DNA of 64,000 nucleotides from Sporosarcina gallistercoris (GCF_014836415.1 NZ_JACSQY010000001.1:124001-188000); one strand, 5' to 3'. Positions 39,850-48,852 are shown, counted from the stretch's first letter. The notes: generated by a model not told the origin, from the letters alone. Numbers and translations are program-made.

Positions 39850-40408
39850 ATAAGCCCTCCTGACGAATATAACCATCCACCGACTCCGGCACTAAATATG
39901 CAGTTGTCTTATGGGCAGCATATTTTGTTCTAAGGAGAGTGGAAGAGACATCGATTAATGGCGTGTCTACATATGCAATCGGAAAGTCGGTCTTCCGCAA
40001 AGCACCCGGTCTTTGGACACCCACGAAACGAACCATCTTTAGGAGTTCGTCAATTTTGTACCAAGTGTGCAAAGTATCCACCATATCTCCCCCGATGATG
40101 AAATAAAATTCGGTATCAGGTTCTTTTGCAAGCAGACGCTGCATTGTAAGGAACGTATAGGAGACGCCTCCGAAATGGACTTCTTCATCACAACTGCTGA
40201 GATATCCGTTTCCTTGCACTGCCAATTCCGTCATCGCAAGACGCTGAATAGGTGTAGCTGTGTCCGGAAGTTGCTTATGGGGAGGAATTGCCGTGGGCAT
40301 AAGCCTCACCTCCTCCAATTCAAGTGCTTCGCGAACTTCACTTGCCATAATGAGATGTCCGATATGCGGCGGGTTGAACGTACCGCCAAGAATCCCGATC
40401 TTCCGCAT
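39836..40408 (-). CDS. nadD: nicotinate-nucleotide adenylyltransferase
   Basis: Makes deamido-NAD from nicotinate mononucleotide and ATP. 190 residues with the nucleotidyltransferase motif GGTFNPPHIGH (8-18) and the ISSTLLR-like DVSSTLLR near the C-terminus. ATG at 40408 with AAGGAGG upstream. Note that niaR, an NAD-pathway regulator, is encoded 20 kb away. Confidence 0.97.
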   Translation of the reverse strand: MRKIGILGGTFNPPHIGHLIMASEVREALELEEVRLMPTAIPPHKQLPDTATPIQRLAMTELAVQGNGYLSSCDEEVHFGGVSYTFLTMQRLLAKEPDTEFYFIIGGDMVDTLHTWYKIDELLKMVRFVGVQRPGALRKTDFPIAYVDTPLIDVSSTLLRTKYAAHKTTAYLVPESVDGYIRQEGLYGTC

Positions 40409-40419
40409 GTCCAGCCTCC

Positions 40420-40710
40420 TTATGGTAATACGATCTTTTTCTTCTCTTTCGACTCTTTATAAAGGATAATCGTCTTGCCAATGATTTGGACAACTTCGAA
40501 TCCGTCCTGTTGCGATAGGATATCAGCAATCTCTTCTTTGTCTTGCTCACAATTTTGTAATACAGATAGTTTAATCAATTCTCTAGCTTCTAACGCTTCT
40601 TCGATTTGTTTAATGATTGCGTCAGTCATGCCACTTTTACCAATTTGGAATATAGGTTGTAAGTGATGTGCTTCACTGCGCAAAAAGCTCTTTTGTTTAC
40701 TTGTTAGCAT
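40420..40710 (-). CDS. yhbY: RNA-binding protein YhbY (CRM domain)
   Basis: Ribosome assembly-associated RNA-binding protein with a single CRM domain (96 residues; LTSKQKSFLRSEAHHLQPIFQIGKSG and a C-terminal QIIGKTIILYK). ATG at 40710 with TTGGAGGA upstream, overlapping the end of aroE. Confidence 0.95.
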   Translation of the reverse strand: MLTSKQKSFLRSEAHHLQPIFQIGKSGMTDAIIKQIEEALEARELIKLSVLQNCEQDKEEIADILSQQDGFEVVQIIGKTIILYKESKEKKKIVLP

Positions 40711-41539
40711 GTTGATCCTCCAATTGTTGTGTAAGTTGTTCCATCATTCCAACGGTGTCTGGGCGAATGCCTGTCCATTTCTCAAAAGAGAGTGCTCCTT
40801 GGTGGACAAACATGCCAATCCCATTCGCTGGATCTGCGCCTTTTTTCCGGGCAGTTGCTAAAAATTCCGTTTCCAGAGGATTATAGATAATATCAATGGC
40901 GGCGGTTCCTGGTGAAACATTAATAGGATTCAGAGGCATCCCCTCGGAGGAAAATGCCATTCCTACAGAAGTTGTTTGAATAATGATCCCGAAACGTGAA
41001 AGTTGCTGTTCTGCTTCGGCAATCGTTAAACAAGTAGAATTGGGTAAACGTTCACTTAACTCTTCAGCATTCGCCATAGTCCGATTTGTAAACGTAATCG
41101 GTCCATATCCAGCGCTACGCAATGCAAAAGCAATCCCCTTTGCAGCCCCGCCAGCTCCGATTATAAGAATCTCTTCTTCTTTACGGGTTTTTCCATACTT
41201 CTCTTCCAATGCACGCACAAAACCGATTCCATCCGTATTATATCCAACTAGTGACCCTTCTTCCTCAATCACTACAGTATTGACTGCATCCATATGTGCT
41301 GCCGCATCGTCAACACTGCCTAGAAAAGGGAGTATATCACTTTTATGCGGTACCGTCACATTCCAGCCACTACAGCCTAACAATTTCAAGCTCGTAATAA
41401 CCGACTGGAGATTCTCGGATTTCGCATGAATAGGAAGATAGGCGGCATCGATCCCGTTTTCCTGGAGCCAGTAATCGTGCATACCAGGAGACATCGATTG
41501 TGCAACAGGATCTCCGATGACTGCAAACCATTTTTTCAT
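40697..41539 (-). CDS. aroE: shikimate dehydrogenase
   Basis: NADP-dependent reduction of 3-dehydroshikimate in aromatic amino-acid synthesis. 280 residues: shikimate-binding S15 and S17 (PVAQSMSPGM), catalytic K66 in NVTVPHK, D103 in NTDGIG, and the nucleotide-binding GAGGAAKGIA. ATG at 41539. Flanked by yqeH and yhbY as in B. subtilis. Confidence 0.97.
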   Translation of the reverse strand: MKKWFAVIGDPVAQSMSPGMHDYWLQENGIDAAYLPIHAKSENLQSVITSLKLLGCSGWNVTVPHKSDILPFLGSVDDAAAHMDAVNTVVIEEEGSLVGYNTDGIGFVRALEEKYGKTRKEEEILIIGAGGAAKGIAFALRSAGYGPITFTNRTMANAEELSERLPNSTCLTIAEAEQQLSRFGIIIQTTSVGMAFSSEGMPLNPINVSPGTAAIDIIYNPLETEFLATARKKGADPANGIGMFVHQGALSFEKWTGIRPDTVGMMEQLTQQLEDQHANK

Positions 41540-41554
41540 CCTGAATCCCCCTAG

Positions 41555-42652
41555 TTAAATTAATGACGGGCGCAGGACGACGTCAACGCCACGAGGAGCA
41601 TGAACAGCTACAACGACATTAGGATGCTGAACAGTAATCCAGCCTAGGCCTGAAATGACAATGTCCGTCTTTGCCTTTTTGATAGAAAACTCATGGCGGA
41701 CGAGCTTAGGGAATGCCTCCAAAGATTGTTTGCCTGGCGGAGACAGCATGTCACCAAGATGTGTTTCATATAATGCATTTGCATTTTCAAGCTTCGTCCG
41801 ATGAAGCGGTAGTGCATTTGCTGTGTGTACGTTGAACGACGAACGCTCGCCTTTCATGAAATCGAAGCGCGCTAAACCACCGATGAAAAGCGTTTGCTCC
41901 GCATTCAGCTGAAAAATCTTCGGCTTGATCTCCTTTTTAGGTGTGATGGCCTTCAATTCACTAGGGTCTAAATAATGAGCGATCTGATGGCTGTTAATAA
42001 TACCCGGGGTGTCATAAATCGCTTTCCCGTCATCCAATGGAATTTCAACAAGATCCAGAGTTGTGCCCGGGAAATGAGAAGTTGTAATCACTTCTCCAAA
42101 ACCTGTAGCTTGCTTGATAATTCTATTGATAAATGTGGACTTACCGACATTTGTACAACCTACTACATAGACGTCTTGACCTTTACGTAACTCATCAATC
42201 CTCGCTAGCGCTTCAGGAACTCCTTGGCCTTTCACTGCAGATACCAACATGACGTCTACAGGCTTCAAACCAAGTTTAGCAGATTGTTCCTTCATCCAAT
42301 TGATCAGCTTATTACGATTCACCGATTTCGGTAACACATCCGCTTTGTTTCCGATTAAAACAATATCTTTTTTACCGACAAAGCGCTGCAAACCATGGAT
42401 CCAACTGCCGTTGAAGTCGAAAATATCGACTACAAGGACTACAAGACCTTTCCGGTCACCGATTCCGTTTAAAATGGCTAGAAAATCATCTCCAGATAGA
42501 GACACCGGCTGCAGCTCATTATAATTCCGCAAACGGAAACAACGTTGACAAATTACCTCATCCTTTTCAAGTGAAGCGGGTGGTGCATACCCCTCTTTTG
42601 CAGGGTTTTCTGTTTGAATGGCAATTCCGCATCCAATGCAAGTGAGTTCCAA
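41555..42652 (-). CDS. yqeH: ribosome biogenesis GTPase YqeH
   Basis: Circularly permuted GTPase required for 30S assembly. 365 residues: an N-terminal zinc finger (C5, C8, C35, C38), then the G motifs in permuted order, G4 NKAD (102-105) before G1 GCTNVGKS (165-172) and G3 DTPG. The TTG at 42652 has GGGAGG seven bases upstream and starts two bases after the yqeG stop; the open frame upstream overlaps yqeG. Confidence 0.95.
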   Translation of the reverse strand: MELTCIGCGIAIQTENPAKEGYAPPASLEKDEVICQRCFRLRNYNELQPVSLSGDDFLAILNGIGDRKGLVVLVVDIFDFNGSWIHGLQRFVGKKDIVLIGNKADVLPKSVNRNKLINWMKEQSAKLGLKPVDVMLVSAVKGQGVPEALARIDELRKGQDVYVVGCTNVGKSTFINRIIKQATGFGEVITTSHFPGTTLDLVEIPLDDGKAIYDTPGIINSHQIAHYLDPSELKAITPKKEIKPKIFQLNAEQTLFIGGLARFDFMKGERSSFNVHTANALPLHRTKLENANALYETHLGDMLSPPGKQSLEAFPKLVRHEFSIKKAKTDIVISGLGWITVQHPNVVVAVHAPRGVDVVLRPSLI

Positions 42653-42654
42653 AT

Positions 42655-43170
42655 CTATTCCTCCCACGAAATCATTCCTTTTCGTTTCAACGTTTTCATT
42701 ATACGACGTTCCAGCTGACGATTGAATTTCGTCATGACGCCATCAGAACTTGCAACGGGAACAACTAGAATCGTATGCAATCCGAATCGGTTGCCCCCAA
42801 GTATATCAGTCATTAACTGATCCCCAATCATCACGACTTCCTCTTTTTGAAGTTCCATCTGCGTGAGCGCTTTTTTAAACGCTTTGGACAAAGGTTTTCT
42901 CGCTGAAAAGATGAAAGGTGTTTCAATCGGGTCACAGAATGCTTTCACACGAAGCTCGTTATTGTTCGATAAAATCGTTACTTGCAGACCTGCATCTTGC
43001 ATGTCTTTGATCCAAGTAGCAATTTCCGGAGTAGCATCAGGACGATCCCAAGCGACAAGCGTGTTATCGAGGTCCGTAATGATCCCTTTGATACCTTTAT
43101 TTAAAAAATCAGTTGGCGAAAGCTGATATACATCTTTAACATATTCATTCGGTAAGAAATAATTGTACAT
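42655..43170 (-). CDS. yqeG: HAD-superfamily phosphatase YqeG
   Basis: HAD hydrolase of the YqeG family (phosphatidylglycerophosphatase-like). 171 residues with DLDNTL (33-38), ILSNNNE and the GDQLMTDI motif. ATG at 43170 with GGAGTGGATAAG upstream. It is the first gene of yqeG-yqeH-aroE-yhbY-nadD-yqeK-rsfS-yqeM, and an extended -10 promoter lies upstream. Confidence 0.93.
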   Translation of the reverse strand: MYNYFLPNEYVKDVYQLSPTDFLNKGIKGIITDLDNTLVAWDRPDATPEIATWIKDMQDAGLQVTILSNNNELRVKAFCDPIETPFIFSARKPLSKAFKKALTQMELQKEEVVMIGDQLMTDILGGNRFGLHTILVVPVASSDGVMTKFNRQLERRIMKTLKRKGMISWEE

Positions 43171-43204
43171 CTTATCCACTCCATTACTGTGCTGACTCGC
43201 ACTT

Positions 43205-43213
43205 ATTATACCA
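43205..43213 (-). promoter_or_regulatory. extended -10 promoter of the yqeG operon
   Basis: TGG-TATAAT on the minus strand 35 bases before yqeG; the -35 region is poor. Confidence 0.6.
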
Positions 43214-43290
43214 TATCCATGCCAAAATACTTGTTGACCCATAAGGACAGCCCTGCCTTTTAAAAACTGCCTGTCCGCCAAAATCAGCGG

Positions 43291-43319
43291 TGATACGCCA
43301 TCTTTATACCGCATAGGAT
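43291..43319 (+). promoter_or_regulatory. candidate sigma-E promoter of sigK
   Basis: TGATACG (43291-43297) resembles the sigma-E -35 KMATATT, and after 14 bases CATAGGAT (43312-43319) resembles the -10 CATACANT. In B. subtilis sigK is transcribed by sigma-E with SpoIIID, so the position makes sense. GCATAGGAT would also fit a sigma-K -10 (GCATANNNT). Confidence 0.5.
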
Positions 43320-43349
43320 GTCAGACAACGACACAGGAGGTGGATCATT

Positions 43350-44054
43350 TTGAGCGGCTTAGTGATGGCGATCGTCCAACTATGGCTCGAAATCCCTGCA
43401 GTTCTAGGATACATCCGAGGTCAGGCGTTTAAACGCCCCCTATCAAAAGCGGAAGAAGCCGATTGTCTCGAACGTTTGGCCCAAGGGGACGAAGATGCCC
43501 GCGATGAACTGATCGAGCGCAATATGAGGCTCGTTGCTCATATCGTTAAGAAGTTCCATCCGAAACATGAACAGCTTGACGATTACATTTCAATTGGCAC
43601 AATCGGTCTCATGAAAGCCATTGCCAGCTTCACACCGGATCGTAAAACAAAACTGGCTACGTATGCAGCCCGTTGCATCGAAAACGAGATTTTAATGTTT
43701 TTGCGTACTCAGAAAAAAACGCAAAAAGACATCTCTTTATACGAACCGATCGGCACAGACAGTGAAGGTCAGTCGTTAGAAATTGCGGATTTACTGCAAA
43801 CCGACGAGGAAACTCCTCACGACCAAGCCGAATTGAATGAACGCAAAGAACGTCTTTATCGTCACTTACACAAATTAGAAGGCCGTGAGCTCGAAATTCT
43901 TCAAAAACGTTTTGGTTTGTTAAATGACAAACCGATGACACAAAAGGAAATTGCAGACCAGCTTCAAATTTCTCGCAGTTATGTCTCAAGAATTGAGAAA
44001 AGAGCGATTGTCAAATTGTATCAGCTGTTCAAACGTGAACAAGACTCGAAATAA
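43350..44054 (+). CDS. sigK: RNA polymerase sporulation sigma factor sigma-K (pro-form)
   Basis: Late mother-cell sigma factor. 234 residues, uninterrupted: there is no skin-type element. The N-terminal 20 residues form a hydrophobic pro-sequence (SGLVMAIVQLWLEIPAVLG) followed by YIRGQAF, comparable to the B. subtilis cut before YVKNNAF by SpoIVFB. Regions 2 (NMRLVAHIVKKF, LATYAARCIENEI) and 4 (ISRSYVSRIEKRA) are clear. TTG start at 43350 with AGGAGGT eight bases upstream; a sigma-E-like promoter precedes it. Confidence 0.95.
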   Translation: MSGLVMAIVQLWLEIPAVLGYIRGQAFKRPLSKAEEADCLERLAQGDEDARDELIERNMRLVAHIVKKFHPKHEQLDDYISIGTIGLMKAIASFTPDRKTKLATYAARCIENEILMFLRTQKKTQKDISLYEPIGTDSEGQSLEIADLLQTDEETPHDQAELNERKERLYRHLHKLEGRELEILQKRFGLLNDKPMTQKEIADQLQISRSYVSRIEKRAIVKLYQLFKREQDSK

Positions 44055-44072
44055 CGGGATTTTTCAAAGAAA

Positions 44073-44112
44073 AAAAGACATCTCCAGCATTCGTACCCTC
44101 GCTGGAGACGTC
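44073..44112 (-). terminator. terminator after the 26-residue gene
   Basis: Twelve-bp stem in the minus-strand RNA (44101-44112 with 44077-44088, one wobble pair) and seven T (44076 down to about 44070). It has no T run on the plus strand, so it serves the minus-strand peptide gene rather than sigK. Confidence 0.8.
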
Positions 44113-44126
44113 TACACTGATCAGCT

Positions 44127-44207
44127 TCAATCAGCTTTCACTTCAAAGTAGATCACGCCTGTAAGAGCGGTCGTGACGATAAATGCGCCTAACATTAAAA
44201 GTAACAT
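44127..44207 (-). CDS. 26-residue predicted membrane peptide
   Basis: Short gene encoding MLLLMLGAFIVTTALTGVIY then FEVKAD: one membrane-spanning helix and a short charged C-terminus. The ATG at 44207 has GAGGAGG eight bases upstream, and a strong terminator follows 14 bases beyond the stop. A TTGACA (44270-44275) lies upstream at the mtnN stop but with no good -10; ACACATT and CATACG (44246-44251) in this stretch resemble a sigma-E promoter. It lies back to back with sigK, separated by the terminator. I do not recognise the family. Confidence 0.7.
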   Translation of the reverse strand: MLLLMLGAFIVTTALTGVIYFEVKAD

Positions 44208-44271
44208 ACTAGTTGCCTCCTCGCTCCATGAAATAGGTTTTCGTACGTATGTCTAGTTTACCACGAATGTG

Positions 44272-44964
44272 TCAAAGTTTCGAGATGACTTGGAGAACAA
44301 CTTCCGAAGAATGTTGTGCAGCAGCAGGAAGAAATTCATCGAACGACAAAGATGACTCTTTACCGGCAATATCTGAAAGGGCTCTTATGACCACAAATGG
44401 CACCTTGAATTCGTGACACACTTGTGCAACTGCGGCAGCTTCCATTTCTGCAGCAATCAGTTCCGGAAACTGCTGCTTCACACTCATTACCCGGGATGGG
44501 TCACTCATGAACACATCTCCTGAAGCAATTAGGCCAGAAGCATGTGCGTGCTTCCCGATGTCTTCAACTGCAGTAGAAGCCACTTGCAGCAGCTTTTCGT
44601 CCGCGACGTATGTGACAGGTCCACCTGGAACTTGACCAAGTGCATATCCAAAAGCAGTCACGTCTACATCATGGTGTGTAACATCACTCGATAATACGAC
44701 CGTGCCGACTTCTAGATTTTCACCAATTCCGCCGGCTGATCCTGTATTCAATACTGCATCCGGCTTGAAAAGTTGAAGCAATAACGTAGTCGCCACTGCA
44801 GCATTCACTTTACCAATGCCACTTTTCACAAGTATGACTTCACGGCCTCCAAGTGTTCCTTCACTGAATTCATAGCCAGCGATCACTGTGTGACGAGCGT
44901 TCTGTAACTGATTTTTGAGAATGGTAACTTCTTCTTCCATCGCTCCAATAATTCCAACTTTCAT
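44272..44964 (-). CDS. mtnN: 5'-methylthioadenosine/S-adenosylhomocysteine nucleosidase
   Basis: Hydrolyses MTA and SAH to adenine and the thio-sugar, in methionine salvage and the activated methyl cycle. 230 residues with the N-terminal IIGAMEEEV, NTGSAGGIG and C-terminal VIRALSDIAGKE carrying the catalytic Asp. ATG at 44964, 28 bases after yrrS. Confidence 0.97.
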   Translation of the reverse strand: MKVGIIGAMEEEVTILKNQLQNARHTVIAGYEFSEGTLGGREVILVKSGIGKVNAAVATTLLLQLFKPDAVLNTGSAGGIGENLEVGTVVLSSDVTHHDVDVTAFGYALGQVPGGPVTYVADEKLLQVASTAVEDIGKHAHASGLIASGDVFMSDPSRVMSVKQQFPELIAAEMEAAAVAQVCHEFKVPFVVIRALSDIAGKESSLSFDEFLPAAAQHSSEVVLQVISKL

Positions 44965-44992
44965 CGTTGTATCCCCTATCTCTACTGATCTG

Positions 44993-45712
44993 TTAATAGT
45001 TAAAATCGAGTGTATTCAACACGTCCATTTGCGTCGGCTTCCAACCTTCTCCGTCAACCCATTCCAAATAGACTCTATATTTTTTTGATTTGTCTTTTGA
45101 AGAGACGATCCCGATTGACTTCTGTGGGCTTCCGCCATTTTTAATCTTCAAGAAAATCATGTCATTTTCAGTCATGCCTGTTGCATACGCTAGTGCCTTC
45201 TTTTTCTCCTGCCAGTCTACTGACGACCCATCATACTGCGAAACATGATTCCCTGACTGCGAGGTTCCTATAGGCTTCCACGACGTGTTTGAAACCGTTT
45301 CATCCACGACGGCGTCTTCACTAGCTGTATATGTAACAGTTCCCTCTTTCTCATTGTCCTTCTTTTCTGATGAATCCTCACTATCTTCGTCTTCATCAGT
45401 TTCGTCACTGACAGTTCCTTCTTTTGGAGAGTCCTTATCATCGGCGTCTGCATCCTGATCTGAGTCTTCCACTTTGTCATCAGCGTCAGATCCTTCAGTA
45501 TCAGTTTCAGTACCACTCGTATCCTCTTTTGGAGTTGTTTCAGTGATAGCTACTTCTTTGTCTTTTGGTGCATTGTCACTTGAAAGTATTTTCACACCTA
45601 CAAGGACGATTAACAAAACAACAATAGCTATCATCCAGTTCAACATCTTGTTTCCTTTATTGTTTTGTCGTTTCCGACGTACTCTTGAAAATTCCGGTTT
45701 TTGTTCAGTCAC
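44993..45712 (-). CDS. yrrS: YrrS family membrane protein (DUF1510)
   Basis: 239-residue protein with a basic cytoplasmic N-terminus, one membrane helix (about 23-43), a very acidic Asp/Glu/Ser/Thr linker (about 50-125) and a C-terminal DUF1510 domain (about 130-239, SNTSWKPIGTSQSGNHVSQYD and YRVYLEWVDGEGW). GTG start at 45712 with AAGGAGATG. In B. subtilis yrrS lies beside a penicillin-binding protein gene; none is present here. Function unknown, presumed extracytoplasmic. Confidence 0.88.
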   Translation of the reverse strand: MTEQKPEFSRVRRKRQNNKGNKMLNWMIAIVVLLIVLVGVKILSSDNAPKDKEVAITETTPKEDTSGTETDTEGSDADDKVEDSDQDADADDKDSPKEGTVSDETDEDEDSEDSSEKKDNEKEGTVTYTASEDAVVDETVSNTSWKPIGTSQSGNHVSQYDGSSVDWQEKKKALAYATGMTENDMIFLKIKNGGSPQKSIGIVSSKDKSKKYRVYLEWVDGEGWKPTQMDVLNTLDFNY

Positions 45713-45778
45713 TTGAAATCATCTCCTTTAGTTCCACGTCTCTAACGATTGGACGTTTCTTCATGCGTGATGTTTCAC

Positions 45779-45808
45779 AAAAAAAGCCGCCTTTATTTCG
45801 AAGGCGGC
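45779..45808 (-). terminator. terminator after greA
   Basis: Eight-bp GC-rich stem (45786-45793 and 45801-45808) followed on the minus strand by seven T. Confidence 0.92.
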
Positions 45809-45817
45809 ATCTCTATG

Positions 45818-46291
45818 TTACTTCACTTCTGTGATTTCAACTTGCATTTCGCCACCGGGTGTTATGATTTTCACTTGATCCCCTTTTTTACGGCCAATAA
45901 TTCCTTTGGCAATAGGTGAATCATTTGAAATCAACCCTTCTAAAGGATCAGCTTCTGCGGATCCGACTATCGTATACGTTTCAACTTCCCCATCAGGGAT
46001 TTCCTTAAATGTGACTGTGCTTCCAAGCTGAGCTTCCTCAGTACGTGTCGCTTCTGATATGATAACAGAATTACGAATCATAGATTCAAGCGATGAAATT
46101 TTCCCTTCAATGAACGCCTGATCTTCCTTAGCAGAATCATATTCGGAGTTCTCAGACAAATCTCCATAACTTCGCGCAATTTTAATACGTTCCACTACTT
46201 CTTTGCGTTTAACCGTTTTCAAAAATTCAAGTTCATCCTCTAATTTCTGTTTACCTGAAACAGTCATTGGATATTTTTTTTCAGAAACCAT
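45818..46291 (-). CDS. greA: transcription elongation factor GreA
   Basis: Stimulates RNA polymerase to cleave backtracked transcripts. 157 residues: N-terminal coiled coil with the acidic tip ([23 protein letters not shown]) and the C-terminal FKBP-like domain. ATG at 46291 with GAGGAGTGAGG. Confidence 0.97.
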   Translation of the reverse strand: MVSEKKYPMTVSGKQKLEDELEFLKTVKRKEVVERIKIARSYGDLSENSEYDSAKEDQAFIEGKISSLESMIRNSVIISEATRTEEAQLGSTVTFKEIPDGEVETYTIVGSAEADPLEGLISNDSPIAKGIIGRKKGDQVKIITPGGEMQVEITEVK

Positions 46292-46320
46292 TTCCTCACT
46301 CCTCAATTTGCAAAATCATC

Positions 46321-46359
46321 AAAATAATATGTCGCACCTTATAGAAAGGTATGCGACAT
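46321..46359 (-). terminator. candidate terminator after udk
   Basis: Hairpin with 8 perfect outer pairs (46329-46336 and 46352-46359) and an inner CCTT/AAGG block; followed on the minus strand by ATTATTTT, so the T run is weak. Confidence 0.5.
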
Positions 46360-46393
46360 AGTGTTTACTATATGAATATCTGACAACATCATA

Positions 46394-47032
46394 TTACAAA
46401 TCATTACCAGAATCAAGAATTGTTTTTATTTTCGTTACCATTAAGTCAATTGCGACCTCATTATGCCCGCCTTCAGGAATGATAATGTCTGCATAACGCT
46501 TTGTCGGTTCTATGAACTGATTATGCATTGGACGCACAACACTCATGTACTGATCAATGACAGATTCGATTGTTCTTCCCCGGTCATTGATGTCCCGTAA
46601 GATCCTTCTGATGATCCTCAAATCCCCATCCGTATCGACAAATAATTTAATGTCCATTAAATTACGGAGACGCTTATCTTCTAAAATCAGGATTCCTTCT
46701 AGAATGATAACATCTTTCGGCTCGATTGCAATTTTCTCATTCGATCGTGTATGCAATGCATAGTCATAGACAGGCTTCTCAATTGGTTGTCGAATGAGGA
46801 GCTTCTCCAGATCCTCTATTAACAAGTCCGTATCGAAGGCAAGCGGATGATCGTAATTTGTGGAAAGACGTTCTTCAAACTCTAAATGAGACTGGTCTTT
46901 ATAGTAAAAATCCTGTTCGATTACAACTACAGAATGCTCTTGAAAAACTTGATGGATCTTTTTTGTAACACTTGTTTTACCCGATCCCGAGCCTCCTGCA
47001 ATACCAATGATTAATGGTTTTTGCGTTCCCAT
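46394..47032 (-). CDS. udk: uridine kinase
   Basis: Phosphorylates uridine and cytidine in salvage. 212 residues with P-loop [11 protein letters not shown] (11-21) and NYDHPLAFD for substrate binding. ATG at 47032 with AGGAGGAATTAGG. It is downstream of trmR; the yrrN and yrrO genes found between these in B. subtilis are absent. Confidence 0.97.
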   Translation of the reverse strand: MGTQKPLIIGIAGGSGSGKTSVTKKIHQVFQEHSVVVIEQDFYYKDQSHLEFEERLSTNYDHPLAFDTDLLIEDLEKLLIRQPIEKPVYDYALHTRSNEKIAIEPKDVIILEGILILEDKRLRNLMDIKLFVDTDGDLRIIRRILRDINDRGRTIESVIDQYMSVVRPMHNQFIEPTKRYADIIIPEGGHNEVAIDLMVTKIKTILDSGNDL

Positions 47033-47065
47033 CTTCCTAATTCCTCCTCTGTAGTGAATGCGACA

Positions 47066-47704
47066 TTATGAGTTTTTACGAGCGATTAAAATTCCGTCTC
47101 CTACAGGAAGTAAGGAAGTTTCATACGCAGGATTTTCCATTATCCACTCTGTAAATGCTTTTAAATTACGAATCATCGTGCGACTGCGTCTTGGTATGTC
47201 CTGGTCTTCCAAAAACACCAGTCCATGCATAAACATATTGTCACAATAAATGATACCGCCTGTTTTCACAAGAGGTTCGTACTTATCGAAGAACCGTTTA
47301 TACTGCCCTTTAGCCGCATCAATGAAACAAGCATCAAAACAATCGTACGGAAGCAACGTTGTGTCAAAAGTCAAGGCATCATCCTTGAACAGAGAAATTC
47401 GTTCGTTGAGCTTGGCACGTTCGATATAGTGAACCGCTTTTGCGTGTCGTTCCTCGTCACGTTCAATCGTTGCAATATGCAGTTCTGGATTCGCCTGCGC
47501 AAGACGAATCGCAGAATATCCGATTGCGCTTCCAATTTCCAACAGAGTAGCCGGATTTTGAATACTTAACAAGCCGATGAATGTCTCAATACCGATGCGA
47601 TCCATGATCGGAACAAACTGTTCTTCAGCATATTTTTCCATTTCCTTCACAAGGGGATGCACTTCCTTTTCGAAGTTCACCCTATAGGTTTCATAATTCG
47701 TCAT
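47066..47704 (-). CDS. trmR: tRNA 5-hydroxyuridine methyltransferase TrmR (YrrM)
   Basis: Class I O-methyltransferase (family 3) that forms mo5U34 from ho5U34 in tRNAs. 212 residues with LLEIGSAIGYSAIRLA for SAM binding, FIDAAKGQYKRFFD and YCDNMFMHG. ATG at 47704. The assignment rests on similarity to YrrM and its context mltG-trmR-udk-greA. The U34 hydroxylation pair yrrN-yrrO usually beside it is not here, so its substrate must be made from genes elsewhere. Confidence 0.85.
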   Translation of the reverse strand: MTNYETYRVNFEKEVHPLVKEMEKYAEEQFVPIMDRIGIETFIGLLSIQNPATLLEIGSAIGYSAIRLAQANPELHIATIERDEERHAKAVHYIERAKLNERISLFKDDALTFDTTLLPYDCFDACFIDAAKGQYKRFFDKYEPLVKTGGIIYCDNMFMHGLVFLEDQDIPRRSRTMIRNLKAFTEWIMENPAYETSLLPVGDGILIARKNS

Positions 47705-47727
47705 GATTCTAACTCCATCCTGCTTTT

Positions 47728-48852
47728 TTACTTCCCATCGATGTACTTTGCTTTTAACTTCAAGTGTTCATCGTACGTTTTGGCGAAGTGATTTTTCCCG
47801 GTCTTATCTGCAAGGAAATAGAAATAAGATGTATCAGATGGATCAATGACAGCTTCAATCGAAGCAGCTCCTGGGGCCGCAATCGGACCAGGTGGCAACC
47901 CTTTGTTCTGATACGTGTTATACGCATTCTTGACTTCTAGATCCTTTAACGACACTTTATCCTTATGTTCTCCTAGTGAATAGAGCACAGTGGGATCCGT
48001 TTGCAGCGGCATGCCTTCTTCTATGCGATTGTTAAATACACTCGCTATCGTCTGGCGATCCGCTTGTGCAGTTGCTTCACGTTCCAGCAATGATGCAAAC
48101 GTAAGCAACCAGTGTACGGACTTCTTTTTTTCTTCAAGCGCCGCTAGATAAGGCGTAACATTCGCTTTTGTTCCATCTATCAACGTTTCCACAACTGTCT
48201 GGACGGTTGGTTCTTCTTCATAAAACGAATACGTAGCAGGGAATAGGTAGCCTTCCAACGGATGACGAATGTTCTCATTTTTCACTTCGTCTGTAATGAT
48301 TTCCGGATAGACGGCTTGCAAATTGACGATCGTGTCATCTGCGTCTATATAAGTTAAAAACTCTTCTTTTGTAACGGTTGTTTTCGCTGCGACCCGTTCA
48401 GCAATTTGCTCAACTGTCAACCCTTCAGGAATCGTCATTGTAAATACAGGAGTCCTATAGACTTTTCCTGTTTTTAAACTCTTGAGTAGTTCATCAGGCG
48501 TCATAGATTTAGACAAATCGTAGGTACCAGCTTGAAAGTCTGATTCGTTGTTCACTTTAGCATAATACTTGAAAATTTTCGCATTTTTAATAAGCCCTTT
48601 CTCTTCAAGAATCTGAGAAATCGTATCCAAACCTGATCCAATAGGAACTTCAATTTGGACCGTCTTTTCGGATTCCGCTTCGATTGGCTCAAGTGCACTT
48701 TTTATGTATCGATAAGTGAAGAATCCACCAACAGCAACAACTAGAATCAATGCAATCGCTATCCAAAAGACAATTTTCCGCACGACTTTGACTTCTTTCT
48801 TCTGTTCTTGCATGCGTTCAAACATCACTTCTTTTTTTGAACCCTTCGCCAT
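47728..48852 (-). CDS. mltG: endolytic murein transglycosylase MltG
   Basis: Membrane lytic transglycosylase that cuts nascent glycan strands. 374 residues: a membrane segment (about 27-50), a LysM-like region (about 60-130), and the YceG catalytic domain with the active-site Glu in LLEREATAQADR and the IAAPGAASIEAVIDP motif. ATG at 48852 with GAGGTGACC; the frame upstream is rejected. Confidence 0.95.
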   Translation of the reverse strand: MAKGSKKEVMFERMQEQKKEVKVVRKIVFWIAIALILVVAVGGFFTYRYIKSALEPIEAESEKTVQIEVPIGSGLDTISQILEEKGLIKNAKIFKYYAKVNNESDFQAGTYDLSKSMTPDELLKSLKTGKVYRTPVFTMTIPEGLTVEQIAERVAAKTTVTKEEFLTYIDADDTIVNLQAVYPEIITDEVKNENIRHPLEGYLFPATYSFYEEEPTVQTVVETLIDGTKANVTPYLAALEEKKKSVHWLLTFASLLEREATAQADRQTIASVFNNRIEEGMPLQTDPTVLYSLGEHKDKVSLKDLEVKNAYNTYQNKGLPPGPIAAPGAASIEAVIDPSDTSYFYFLADKTGKNHFAKTYDEHLKLKAKYIDGK

